From Diadema setosum (taxonomy: Eukaryota > Echinodermata > Echinoidea > Diadematoida > Diadematidae): 64,000 nucleotides of DNA. How positions within the stretch are numbered: the stretch's first letter is position 1; each line of letters starts with the position of its first letter. The position numbers and the translations under genes are program-made. The notes under the pieces were generated by a model. The model was not told the origin of the DNA. It did no database searches and saw nothing but the letters and a program-made list of their open reading frames with translations. The DNA is taken from contig NC_092705.1 of assembly GCF_964275005.1 (NCBI RefSeq), positions 16,581,385-16,645,384 of the forward strand. Reading direction: 5' to 3'. Positions 34,469-45,624 of this stretch are shown one piece after another.

Positions 34469-36557
34469 AACTATTTCTTTTTAACAATTCAAGTAATATG
34501 AAGAAGTTATCCTGGAAAAGCCATCCCTCAACCCTTAACAGCAACAAAATAAAAAAGGTACCGGTAACCAAGATTACTTGTAAGAGAAAAGTACAGTCAT
34601 TTCCTATTTCTACTCTGGTTGTAAACTAATTGGTAGTTGTTTTGATAACACTACTTGTTGTTGTTGTTGGGTTTTTTTCTTTTTTAAAGGAACAAATTTC
34701 AAGGAAGAAAATTCCATTTTATAGATGATCTTACACATTTCACTTTATGAATCTACATAAATTATACAGGCACAAATTCTAGAGCCACTTTCTTCTGCAA
34801 GCCATTTGAAACAAAAATAAAGGAGAGTCTTCCATGCCAACACTGAAATTGGACAATCAGATTGTTTGACTTTTTCACAAATTTTGATGGGACAATAATC
34901 ATGCATAGAACTGGAGCTTTTGCCAAGAAAATAACAGAGTTACATACAGTGTAACATGTGTAATTTCATTTTCTTGGCGACACAAGTGTAGGTATCAGTT
35001 TTGGATCATGAGTGATGCAAAATTAATAAAATATTTTATTTGGTCCCAGGGAAGTAATGTACACTTGTATGTATCCCCCAACATTTACTTTTGTGACCAT
35101 TTCTTTATCCTCTTTCTTTTTTTTTTTTTGTCTTTTTATTTTTTTTAAATGACGAGTGTCTGTACAGGCCATATCGACATACAAACATTGTACAGTTGCC
35201 AACCTGAATGTGTGTGTGCACGTTCAAGTGTATGACCCTGTAAAAGCACATGATCTACATTGTATACACAGTGCATGGGCTCGTTTGTGAACATGCTTAC
35301 AATTTTGTATGAAGTACCGGTACACATTTACATATTATGTCAAATCCCCTATGTACATGTACAGCTGCACTTTAAAATGTACACTGTTTGCATGTACTCG
35401 GCCACATCATGTGTGTGTACTCCATAAGAGCGAAATGATTATAAAGTGAAGGTGCAAACATCATACTACAGTATCTAGATGCAAGAGTATTGATACAAGT
35501 TTGTTTGTGTAGAATAATACCATTTTGTGATTGTCTGGGTTACATGTATGCCATGCAATGCAAAGTGTATAAATGTGTTATATTTGTTTGTGTGGGTGTA
35601 CGAAAAATACCCTATAGATTCAATACATGTGTTTGAAATTGCATAAATACAAACATGTGATGCATAGAGCCGATTATGTCAATACATGTACGGGGTATCT
35701 AAAGTATACATGTAGGCTGTGTGTAGGCCCACACTTGTACATGTCCCGGTACATATAAAGATGGGAGGGGAAAAAAGTGCTAAGTGTGGGCAAGTTTATG
35801 TACATGGACAGCGTACCCTTGTAATATCAAGGGTACGCTATAAACATATCAATACACGTATTGCATATCAATATACGTATTATAATATCATATGAATCGA
35901 CTTATGCCCATCCCTTTAGATCTGTATTCTGAGAATTGAGTTGTAAAATTTGCGGTAATCATGCTATCAATATGTGATGTGATTTTATAATGTTATCTAC
36001 TTTTATATTCAATCATATTGAATGTGATATTATCACTGATACAAATTGTGTATATTTTGTCACAGAAATCAACAAAGTGTACCTCAACTTGGCCATGGGC
36101 TGCTATGCATAGTTGTCTTTTAAACAATTTAAACAATGAATAATATTTGCTGAAATAAGAACTGGAATTGTTTGATCATCACAATGTATGCCTACACATC
36201 ATATTCATACATCATTTGCTGCACATGAATCATGATCAATACAGTTTGACTAAAAATCCAAACCACTTGATAATTTAGAGTAGACTGCAATGTTGCGATG
36301 TGTAGCTAGACCTTTTAGTCAACCATGCCATGTTAATACTAGAATCACATTCAATTTGATTTGAGGAGCGTGGATAATTCACATCAAAAGGGTTTGAAAG
36401 TTGAATTGCACAACACAAATGTTTGTTTCCCTGATATTGCCTGCCTTACCACCGTTTTAATCCTGATGTACTCAGTTGCATGCTTTTTGCCTTCGACAAT
36501 ACAATAGTGAATACACTCGTCACATCAACTCATCTTGAGTTTTTGGTAAAGAGTCTG
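34469..36557. other. gene-free stretch rich in TACATGTA words
   Basis: No gene is seen. Short palindromes of the TACATGTA/GTACATGTAC type are dense at 35150-35800. A perfect 12-bp stem (AGCGTACCCTTG, 6-nt loop) lies at 35810-35839. Confidence 0.5.
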
Positions 36558-36735
36558 GGTAGACTCTAACCCCGGGACGCTCCGTGTACACAGTTACACA
36601 CTGTTGGGGCTGGTCGCAGTTTAATAGGTAGACTCTAACGTTACAAGAGTCTAACCCAGGGGCTCTCCTTGTACACAGTATTATAGATCTAGATTTCTAC
36701 CAGGTCGCAGTTATTGTAGGTGGACTCTAACTATT
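36558..36735. repeat. imperfect ~110-bp tandem repeat
   Basis: The sequence TAGACTCTAAC, then GCTC, TGTACACAGT and GGTCGCAGTT, then TAGGT is read through about twice. TAGACTCTAAC occurs again at the third boundary as GGACTCTAAC. Diverged local duplication. Confidence 0.6.
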
Positions 36736-38612
36736 GTTATAAATAAATACTAAATAGATCTAGAATTTTCTAGCTCTAAACATCCATGAGGCATTTAGTA
36801 CCGGTAACCTTTGTAACTGAGATTCCTACTAGTTACTAGCAGGCTCCTACTACTAGCGTTTCAGAACTCGGTTAGACTCATTGTTGGACAAGTCTTGTTT
36901 TGCATTTGTTTCAAAGCAAATCAATTCAGCTGAGAACTGTTATGAGCATGAATGTTAACAAGTTCGTCTATAACGTTGAATCACATTACGTACCTCACAT
37001 TACTCACTGATTATAGTCATGTGAGGAGTTAATCTACGCATGGACCTACATCTACGCTAAGGCAGTCCAGTTTGAAGGACAAAGCTGAATAGCACAACAC
37101 GGATGTTCTTTGTTCTGAGCCTTTTCCACTGCCAATCCCGATGTGTACCAGGGAGGTGGTACCGACAATATTAGAATGCAGTCGACAGTCGTACTCGTAG
37201 AAACACATCATTCCATCTGAGACAGAAGTCATAGTCACGAACCATAATATTCCGATCTCAAAAGAAAACCAGAATGCTTGCTCATCGATTCATGAGTAAC
37301 ACAAGAATGCCAGAATGATCCTTGACAACAAAGACTGAAAGAGGAATTACCTGGCCTGTGAAAGCAGTTCTTCTCTGCAAGTTGCGCTGTGAGCCAGCTA
37401 GGAGCGAGAGCTGGGGTCGGAGACGGAGCAGGATGGAGGAGGCAGCTGGCGCAGGCAGCATGCAAAAGTATAGACCGCTACCTAGCTATGAGCTAGATCT
37501 ATACTGAATTACTAGGCCTATTCAGCTACTTAGACTGGGCTGCTGAGTGTAAATAAATGGTGATAGTGTAGCTGGCAACCATGCACTTTGGCACCTAAGA
37601 ACAAGTGCCATCCAGGATTTGGCATACGGATACGCATACAGTACACTATTCATTCTAGGTTATATAGTAAGGATACTAGGTCTCGCGCAGGGACGTAATG
37701 ATCGCGCATAGCGTAACTGCGTATAGCAAGCGATATTACGCGTAGGACTAAGCGCAAAATTTGCCGATACGCCCATGGAATAAATATACCTGACTTACCG
37801 CTCAACATGAGAAGGAAGCAGGTACGAAATTTTGATTTCCAACAAATTTTCCACTAAATTTCCAATTTTTTACCTTGTACAAACCTACCTTCCCTTAAAA
37901 TCTGTTTTAAGGATGTTGTAGCCTAGACGTGTCGTCTCGCTTGTCTCGTTCGTAGTCGATAGAATTCGTAATTTGTTCGATCGATCGTTTACCACGTGAC
38001 GTCATCATACACAAGAACAATGTATGCTGCCAGCTACGCTGAAATACTGTTAATAAATATTGTTTTAAGTCAAATTTTAACACAACGATTATAATATTAC
38101 AATGGAATAAATAGTTCAGTCTATCGAAGTTGAATTAAGTGTGATTTCAATTTGAATTTGCTTGTGATTTCCACTGCGCTAACTTGTGATATATTTGTGA
38201 CAGGGGAGGGCCATAACCATAATGATACTGAAGAAAACAAATTAGATGAGAGTGTGACAAATGGGTGACGAAAATGAGAGGGTGACGAATGGGTATAAGC
38301 GCACACACAAACACACACACACAAAACATATGTTCATATTTTACTTTTTTCCATTTTATATTACTTGTATATTATTGGTTAAAGTGATTAGAAATATTGT
38401 AAGAAAACTTTATAAATGAAAATCATTAACGATTATGAAAATATCAATGATAAAAATAATGATAATAAGAATGATAAAATGATGATGGTGGTGGAAGTGA
38501 TAATAATAATAATGAAAATGATAATGATGATGATGATTATGATGATCGATGATGGTGGTGGTGATAATTAATAGTAATAATGATAATAGTAATAATGATA
38601 ATAGTAATAATG

Positions 38613-38674
<62 letters not shown>

Positions 38675-39470
38675 TAACACATATAATAATAATAACAATA
38701 ATATACTGAGTACCAGAGTACACAAGTTAGGTAAAACTGCTGTTGCTTAACAGGGACAAATTTAATATCAAGTGAAAAAAATATTCTACGAAAGCCGGAG
38801 CACGTTACAGCCGCAGAGGGGCAGACACTTTCACGCATGAAACTACAGAGGGCAGCTGCGCGATCTTTACATACCCCGAGAAATTGAACGCATAAAAAAA
38901 AGTCCGACATACAAACGGCGACAGCGCACTACTCCGTCATCGTATCATCAGGAGATTCTGGGAGGTGATTTTTCTGCATTTTCGTGATATTCACTGAGAA
39001 ATTCAGGTACGATTATGGAATAACTTCTATTATAAGAGCATTTCAAATTTTCGTGCGCGATATCTAGACCCGTCAACCATACGTCAACGAATAGCTACGA
39101 GAAGCCGGTAGTGTGTGGTGTACCCGTGGCCGTACGTGTGCACTGTAGATCGACCAAAGAGCATAGAAGCGCACGCAGTGCGCTTCTATTACTCTCTCGG
39201 TTTTGCGTAGTACGCCCATGGGCAGATTCTGGCGCCATTTTAGGAAGCAAAGCGGGGGGGGGGGGGGGTGGGGGGTTAAATAAATAAAGAAATTAAATTC
39301 ATTATCAAATGTGCAGTCCTTCAAAATTCGAGCTAACTTATCGTATATAAACCATGGTGTTTGATATGCATGAGAGTTGTTTTGATCTTTAAAATAACAA
39401 CAACAATGCATGAGAGTGCCCACAGCTTCATAGAGCCCCCCCTCTCTCAACTCTTCTCCTGCAGCCCGTT
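36736..39470. other. gene-poor stretch with a possible 5' UTR exon and a (TAA)n block
   Basis: No protein-coding exon was recognised. GC rises at 37340-37480, where the minus strand ends in CACAGGCCAG|GTAATT. That could be a non-coding first exon of TMEM164 about 8 kb upstream of its start, but this is speculative. A large TAA/GAT microsatellite fills 38405-38705. Confidence 0.3.
38405..38705. repeat. (TAA)n/(GAT)n compound microsatellite
   Basis: GATAATAATAAT-type repeats of about 300 bp with a pure TAA core near 38618-38670. The 166-codon minus-strand frame over it (Leu/Ile/His/Tyr runs) is a repeat artefact. Confidence 0.95.
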
Positions 39471-39608
39471 GCATAAAAGTTACAATTATGGTAACTTTGC
39501 CATCCAGTGGTAACTACCATGGCAACAATGCTCAACAGCCAATCACAATCAAGAATTCCATGGAAGTTACCATTGGATGGCAAAGTTACCATAATTGTAA
39601 CTTTTGTG
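39471..39608. mobile_element. short palindromic MITE
   Basis: GCATAAAAGTTACAATTATG at 39471 continues to CTTTGCCATCCA. It is mirrored by TGGATGGCAAAG to CATAATTGTAAC and CTTTTGTG ending at 39608. Arms of about 35 bp surround an ~65-bp centre that contains ACCATGGCAAC. Confidence 0.7.
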
Positions 39609-39929
39609 GTTAGCAATGTAGGCTAATGTGCCATGATTTCCCCGGAACAACCGATATAAATCATTGTACAAAATAAATGTAGGCGGTCAATAAAATTATC
39701 CTTTCTATACAGCCTTTTACAGAAAAGCTGAACACTCATTTCTTCTTTTGGGGGTTATCTTTATTCTTTATTTAGATTTATTTATTTATTTTATTTTATT
39801 TTTTTGGCGAAGGTACCTTGATGGGGTAATGAAGACCTCTTGATTGTGTGAAATTTCACAGTGTTGGCACTTTTAAATTTTATGATTTGTATAATGTCTC
39901 CTTTTTGTGTGCTCAACATATCCTTTAAT

Positions 39930-40045
39930 CCTTGGGTCGCTGTGTATATTTTCAATGACACGAATGTCAAATTTCACATAATTTTTGTACATTCTGTTGA
40001 AAAAAATGAAAATAAAATTTGAATTTGAATTTGAATTTGAATTAA
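39930..40045 (+). mobile_element. non-LTR-type 3' tail with (GAATTT)n
   Basis: TTGTACATTCTGTTGAAAA, then AATAAAATTTGAATTTGAATTT, resembles the 3' end of CR1/RTE-like LINEs or their SINEs: a transcription-end signal plus a short tandem tail. The body was not traced. Confidence 0.4.
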
Positions 40046-40190
40046 CATATTGGACCAAACGGACGAGTGGTATTACTTGTATTAAGTATTGTTTAATATG
40101 ATGCACGGACAAGGTCAGAACATCCCTTCAGTCGCTGAATCATGTACCGTCCTGAAGTTATCAACATTCTTCTTCTTAGTATTATCATTA

Positions 40191-40191
<1 letters not shown>

Positions 40192-40234
<43 letters not shown>
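40192..40234. repeat. (CT)n microsatellite
   Basis: About 21 CT units. Confidence 0.97.
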
Positions 40235-40238
<4 letters not shown>

Positions 40239-42115
40239 CGTTCTTTAAAACAACAACAACATTATCTTCTTTATCATAATCGTGATCTTCATCGCCATCA
40301 CCTTATATTTTCACAATACTGATTCCGGCCTAAAAACAACGTCTCTTGTTAATAATAACAAATGCTGATTATTCTTGACCTTTAATAGAAAAATATTCCT
40401 GAGTAAAGTGGCCATGTGTGTGACGTGTGTGTATGTATGGGGGGGGGGGGGGGAGGGGTTGAACGCCTTTCTTGGCCGCAACAAAAAAAGGTCTCTTTTG
40501 GCTCCAAATTTTAATACCTCCAGGTCTGATTTGAGGACTTGTCTAGTACATGCACCACTGCCCCTCCCCCCTCCACCCCGTCGGAACATTTGGATTTTTC
40601 ATATAGAAATTCAACAATCTCAGCACCCACTTTGGTGGAATTTAAAATGCTTATAAACATTCACTTCTTGATCCACGTTGTCGGTCTTCACGGTGCACTC
40701 TGTATTTGAGGTCGCGAGTGGGCCGGGGGGTATAGGATGTCTTCCTCCTGCACGAGGGAGTTTTTATATTTTTCAGCATTGATATTATACGAGTTGGTGC
40801 ACACTTTGGTGGAATACGTGCGATTTTTGATAAAAAGGGAAATGTAGGGAAAATGTAAATTCGTTATTGTTCGTAACCTCTTTATATCCAAGATGGGCAA
40901 ATGCGCGTCTACAATGTGTAAGTTTATGAGAGGTGGATAGAAGGGACCGGGGAGGGAGCCTATGCATTTTTTAGAATTAAAATTCAACGATGTGATCATG
41001 CACGCCTTTGGTGGAATAATTTTCTAGAAAAGATTTGAAATCTTTTGAACATGCACACCGCAGATTAAGCTCTATCAATGTGCTAAAAAATAAGAAAGAA
41101 TAAGAATACAAAAAAAAAAAAGAGTTTGAAAATAAAGGGGGATGATCCCCGGAAAAAAAAGTCCGGGGGACACTTCCCCCTCCACCCTCCCAATGGTTGG
41201 ATATTGGCCAAAAGTTCAGAAGCAAAAGAGAGAAAGAGATCTGAGAAGGGAGGGATGGAGAGATCGAAAAGGCCGCTTCAGTAGTGCCTGTATATCTCGA
41301 ACTTTCAGGGACTATAGATTCGAAAATGATGGACATTTCTTCACTTTTTTTCTCATTTTTATAGGCAACAATGATGTTTCTTATAGAATTTTGAGGTCTT
41401 AAACAATGCTATAAAGGGAGGTCACGACAACTACGCTCGCGATAATCCAGCGGTTTGCTTCCTGAAATGGTCGCTGTTGGGCTCCATGGCGTACTACTTT
41501 ACTTTGGACGTACCTGGTAAAATCGCCTGAGTAGACCTTTTTCGGAGCACCTAAAAGAACAGGACCTTGGTGCCCCCCCCCCCCGGGGAAAAAAGGGGTG
41601 GGGCGGGGCGCTTTACGAGACAGGCTTATACACGAGGTCTTTGTTGATCAGTTGTTGTTTATTCAGACGTTTTCTTAGTAGTTGTTGTTTACGATTTCAT
41701 AACTAGAGACAGACTAATGTAGTACAGCTGATCTTTTTAAAAGCAAAAATTCTTTATAGAAATTATCAAGTCGATACTGTTGCATGATTATCTATTATCA
41801 AAGTTTTCAATACAAGTGACTGATTAGCAAGTCTATCTCAATCGACCAGACTAATCAATGGATCGGATTCATTCTTTCGCGCGTTGAACACGCTAAACAA
41901 GCCTATTGATACCGCCTAATTACTAGAAGTAATCGGCAGGCCATAATGGTGTAAAATATGAAGATATGGAACAGGGAGATAAGCAAACCACCTCTCATCG
42001 ATCCTGCTTCATCTCCAACGTTAGATCTCGCCCTTGATTAGAGATGAGTTTTTGGTTCAAAAAAGGAAAGAAAAAAAAAGAACAAGACAAAAAAAAAACT
42101 CGAAAGAAAAACAAA
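40235..42115. other. gene-free stretch
   Basis: No gene is recognised. It has a poly-G run at 40440-40453 and a C/G run near 41573. The segment 41420-41490 reappears at 52516-52580 (see the repeat entry at 41420). Confidence 0.5.
41420..41490 (+). repeat. block shared with 52516-52580
   Basis: GCTCGCGATAATCCAGCGGT, then TTGCTTCCTGAAATGGTCGC and GTTGGGCTCC, is nearly identical to 52516-52580 in the same orientation. It resembles a 5' UTR or promoter fragment with an ATG (AAATGGTCGC here, AAAATGGCCGC there). Origin unknown. Confidence 0.6.
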
Positions 42116-42364
42116 TGAAGAGTTTGTTTGCAAAAACCGATAAGTCCATTTTTGACGATTTTGAAGTACGGTCTCTGTCATAAAGTGCAAAATAATACCT
42201 TTTAAATGATATATTGGGCACTACATATAAAGTTACATTTTTGAAGTTATGGTCAAAAGAAGGAAAAATTTTCTTATTATTCTCTTTATTTTTCTTGACC
42301 TTTAATGGCAAATATCTCCATTTGACAAATATGGACTTATCGGTTTTTGCAAACAAACTCTTCA
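42116..42364. mobile_element. MITE with ~33-bp perfect inverted ends
   Basis: TGAAGAGTTTGTTTGCAAAA, continuing to CCGATAAGTCCA, is mirrored exactly by TGGACTTATCGG to TTTTGCAAACAAACTCTTCA. AAAT flanks may be the target duplication. 249 bp, non-coding. The perfect arms suggest recent insertion. Confidence 0.8.
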
Positions 42365-43913
42365 AATATAGGCTATAGAAGGATTTTTTTTTTTTCATTT
42401 GTCCTCAAATTAAAAAGACCCCCTTTGAGTAGACATGGGTGTGAATTAATGATGCCTTGCACCATGCCTCCCCTTTTTGCTCCCAAGTGGTGATAACGGA
42501 ATTACATATAAGGTTGAAAGAGCTAAACAAACCGAGATATAGGCGAGTGTCGTCAACTGTTCATCTCAATATCACAAGAACCAGTGTTCATCTTATCACT
42601 CTGAAATATTGATAGTATAGGATATGAAGAAAGAATTCCTTCGGTGCGGTATGCCGGTAATGAACCCCAAACATAATAATTATATAGAGCAAAAAAAAAA
42701 AACAGAACTTTCCCTCCGGTCGTCTTTTCTTTGTTTTGTTTTGTTTGTTTGTTTGTTTGTTTGTTTGTTTTATTTTTCGGTTTATACCAGGAAGGGTTAG
42801 GGCTAATTGCAGGGATAGGGTATAAATTTCTAGAGCAGTGGACGCCATTTTTGTAAGCTGATTGGTATGCGTGTAGGCTGGAATCCTCATTACGACAATC
42901 TTTCATATGCAAATTAATCGTCACAACAAAGAGAATTCAGCGGGATACGATTCGGTTACCAAGGGGACAAGAAGGCAAAGTTCGGTAAACTAAGTTGGCT
43001 GGATTAGTATCCATTTATTGTTGCCAGGAATGGGATTACTCCGGGCGTGCAACATATACGAGCTGTAGTCACTGAATGGTTGCATTACGTTGCAACATCA
43101 AAAAGTTATACAGACTGGGGAAAAGGAATCTTCACCACGTCAGACATTCATTTTTGCGGATTGTATAGTGTGTGTATTGTATAGTGTGTGTACCCTGAGA
43201 GAAAGGCCCGCGAGACGCTCTGCTTTATCGCAGTTGCAGTGGAATTCCCAAGTATTTTGTCTATAGTGCAAGGTATGAAAAAGAGCTATTGTTGCTAGAT
43301 GTTGCTGTTCTTTTACTAGCATGCTTATTTCGAATTGTATCAGATCAATGATCTTCATTATGTATAGAATATTACCTTTATTTGCTCGGTTATACGAGGG
43401 GCAGCTGGTTGTCATTACAGTTCTTCTCACTCTTTTTCCCAGCTTGTTTAGCTAAATGATCGGTCTTTCTTAATTATACACATAATAGATTAAACTGACC
43501 CTCGACCAAAGGACAACACTGTAAAATCCCAAGTCAGCCTACCCGATATTTCTATATACGTGTTATTCCTCGCTTGGATTGTTACCTATATAGGCCTTTA
43601 CACCTGTACGCATAATAATGTGCACCACTTGGTTTGGATGCTGGTTGGGGTTCAGCGGCGTTCATCATGCACAGTATACTATACTAACACTGAACGGCGA
43701 AATAGAATACATTTTACTCTAGTTCGCAAAGTCGAGAAAAGCTCTCAAATTATGACTTTGATTGATTGTGCGTTTCGGAGTTTTGTTTTAGTGGGGTTTT
43801 ATTTTAGTCACTATTAAGCGAATTTATGCACTTTCTGCTCTTCAAGTGACTTTTGTGTTAGCTTGGAGATAAGGGCTGCCTGATCACCTATTATGTACAG
43901 GTCTGCTTATATC
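42365..43913. other. gene-free stretch
   Basis: Contains a (GTTT)n microsatellite at about 42733-42770. No gene or element end is recognised. Confidence 0.5.
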
Positions 43914-43995
43914 TATAGTCATGAAATGATGCAATATGACTCTGTATAGTCATGACTATACATGACTATACATATCGCATCATTTCATGACTATG
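43914..43995. repeat. 82-bp hairpin palindrome
   Basis: ATAGTCATGAAATGATGC is mirrored by GCATCATTTCATGACTAT, with GACTATACATGACTATA repeats in the centre. It could be a small MITE or a cruciform-forming sequence. Confidence 0.7.
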
Positions 43996-44159
43996 TTCTC
44001 TCTCCTATGAGCGTCTTTGTTTGACTAATAATGAAGGCGCGAACGTTCGGTCAATATCATTTTCCTTATGATCATTTTTGGTAGGCCTGTAGCTTCTGGT
44101 CAGATCCCTCGCAATTTTACATACTATATGTTCAAATTAACGCGGTATTCCTACGTAGC

Positions 44160-44495
44160 AAAAAATTAGTCTTTCGTGACCAGTCGCTTTAAGATATTTA
44201 TTTCCTTGGATAGCTTTATAAACGTCGCTTTCATTTCATTGTACCAGAGCTGGTGGCCTGTGTGAGAATCTACGCAATCAAAAGTCACTCAAGCAGAACT
44301 TGCAGAAATTCAGTGAAATCAAGCTACTTTTGTCAGAAAGTTGGTCTTTTATGACCAGTCGTTTTAAGATAATCATTTCCGTTAATACGTTGTATACGTC
44401 GCTTTCATTTCATTGTATCAGAGCAGGTGACTTGCGTGAGAGTCTACGCAATCCAAAATCACTCAAGCAGATTTTTGAACTTGAACCGAGTCAAT
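44160..44495. repeat. ~175-bp tandem duplication
   Basis: GACCAGTCGCTTTAAGATA at 44178 recurs as GACCAGTCGTTTTAAGATA at 44353. Both are followed by CGTCGCTTTCATTTCATTGT, AGAGC.GGTG, TCTACGCAATC and CACTCAAGCAGA. Two diverged tandem units lie just upstream of the LINE region. Confidence 0.75.
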
Positions 44496-44999
44496 AAAAG
44501 AAAGGCACACCCCGGCACACCGCCGGAGTTCATCGGTGGTGGACGTACTTCTTCACCTCTCCGCCTCTAGCTCCCTCCGCCTCTCTTGCGTGGACCTCTC
44601 TCGCGAGCGATACGGGTGAAGGCTGTGCCGGGTTTTGATGAGTACCACACTAGATAATTAGTAGATAATGTTAGTTTAATAAATACTAAGATAATTTATG
44701 AATAAATTAAATTTGTGTGATTTACAATAGCTCCTCTCTGAATACCGTATATACTTTTGTCTGTTTATGCTGTTTTCTTTTTTCTCTCGATCCCCCTCTC
44801 CCTACTCTTCACTTGTGCTTTCCGTGATACACACGGTTCTGCTTTATTTACTCATCGGTTTCAGAGTGATACATCTCGTCAATTTGCTTCTGCTGTATAC
44901 TGTATATACTCTGTAATAGAACACTCTGCCTGTATACGATCTGTTCCTCATATCTTCAGTTTGTATTGATTATACCTGTAGGCTGTATACTCATACACG

Positions 45000-45120
45000 A
45001 TTTATTCCTCATATACGATTTGTTCCTCATATCCTGTATACGATTTGTTCCTCATATCTTCGGTTTGTACTGATTAACCTGTATACTCATACACGATTTA
45101 TTCCTCATACCTTTATTTGT
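45000..45120 (+). repeat. short tandem repeats in the LINE 5' UTR
   Basis: CACGATTTATTCCTCATA and TATACGATTTGTTCCTCATA recur about five times between 44930 and 45110, in places with TCTTCGGTTTGTACTGATTA between them. Confidence 0.7.
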
Positions 45121-45346
45121 ATCAACTTTTCTAGTTTCCATTTGAGAGCGTTATAACTACAACACTTCTTATCCTTTCCCACATAGTTGTCATTACATAC
45201 CCATAGGTCACTGTTAAGCGCACTAAGATCTGTACAGTTTCGCTTCACCCCATAGCTATATACTCTGTCTTTCATTCACCGAACAGTGGACTTTCCTAAG
45301 CACGGAGATTAGCCCAGATACTCACTGCAAGCTCCTCTGAAACTCT

Positions 45347-45436
45347 CCGGGAATTTCTTTTCTTCCCTTAGCAATAACAATCCGTTTTTTTCCGGGAATT
45401 TCTTTTCTTCCCTTAGCAATAACAATCCGTTTTTCA
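45347..45436 (+). repeat. 45-bp tandem duplication in the LINE 5' UTR
   Basis: TCCGGGAATTTCTTTTCTTC, then CCTTAGCAATAACAATCCGT and a T-run, occurs twice back to back (from 45347 and 45392), nearly identical. Monomer repeats in LINE 5' UTRs can be promoter units, but only two are present. Confidence 0.85.
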
Positions 45437-45624
45437 GCACACTCTCTTCCTCGCATTTCCCTAATCCCTTCATCCGTGAATTATAGGTCCAATCTGTGGT
45501 AGCAGTATATAGGTCGTCTCCTTTGCACCTGTCACAGTCCCCTTTCTCTCATTTTCTTTGTGTTTTCAGCACTCCCATACAATCACTACAAAACATAGGC
45601 TCAGCTCAATCAAATCCATCAAAT

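Noticed and set aside
38410-38910. 166-codon minus-strand frame rich in Leu, Ile, His and Tyr
   Set aside because: It is a translation of the TAA/GAT microsatellite, with no domain and no splice context.
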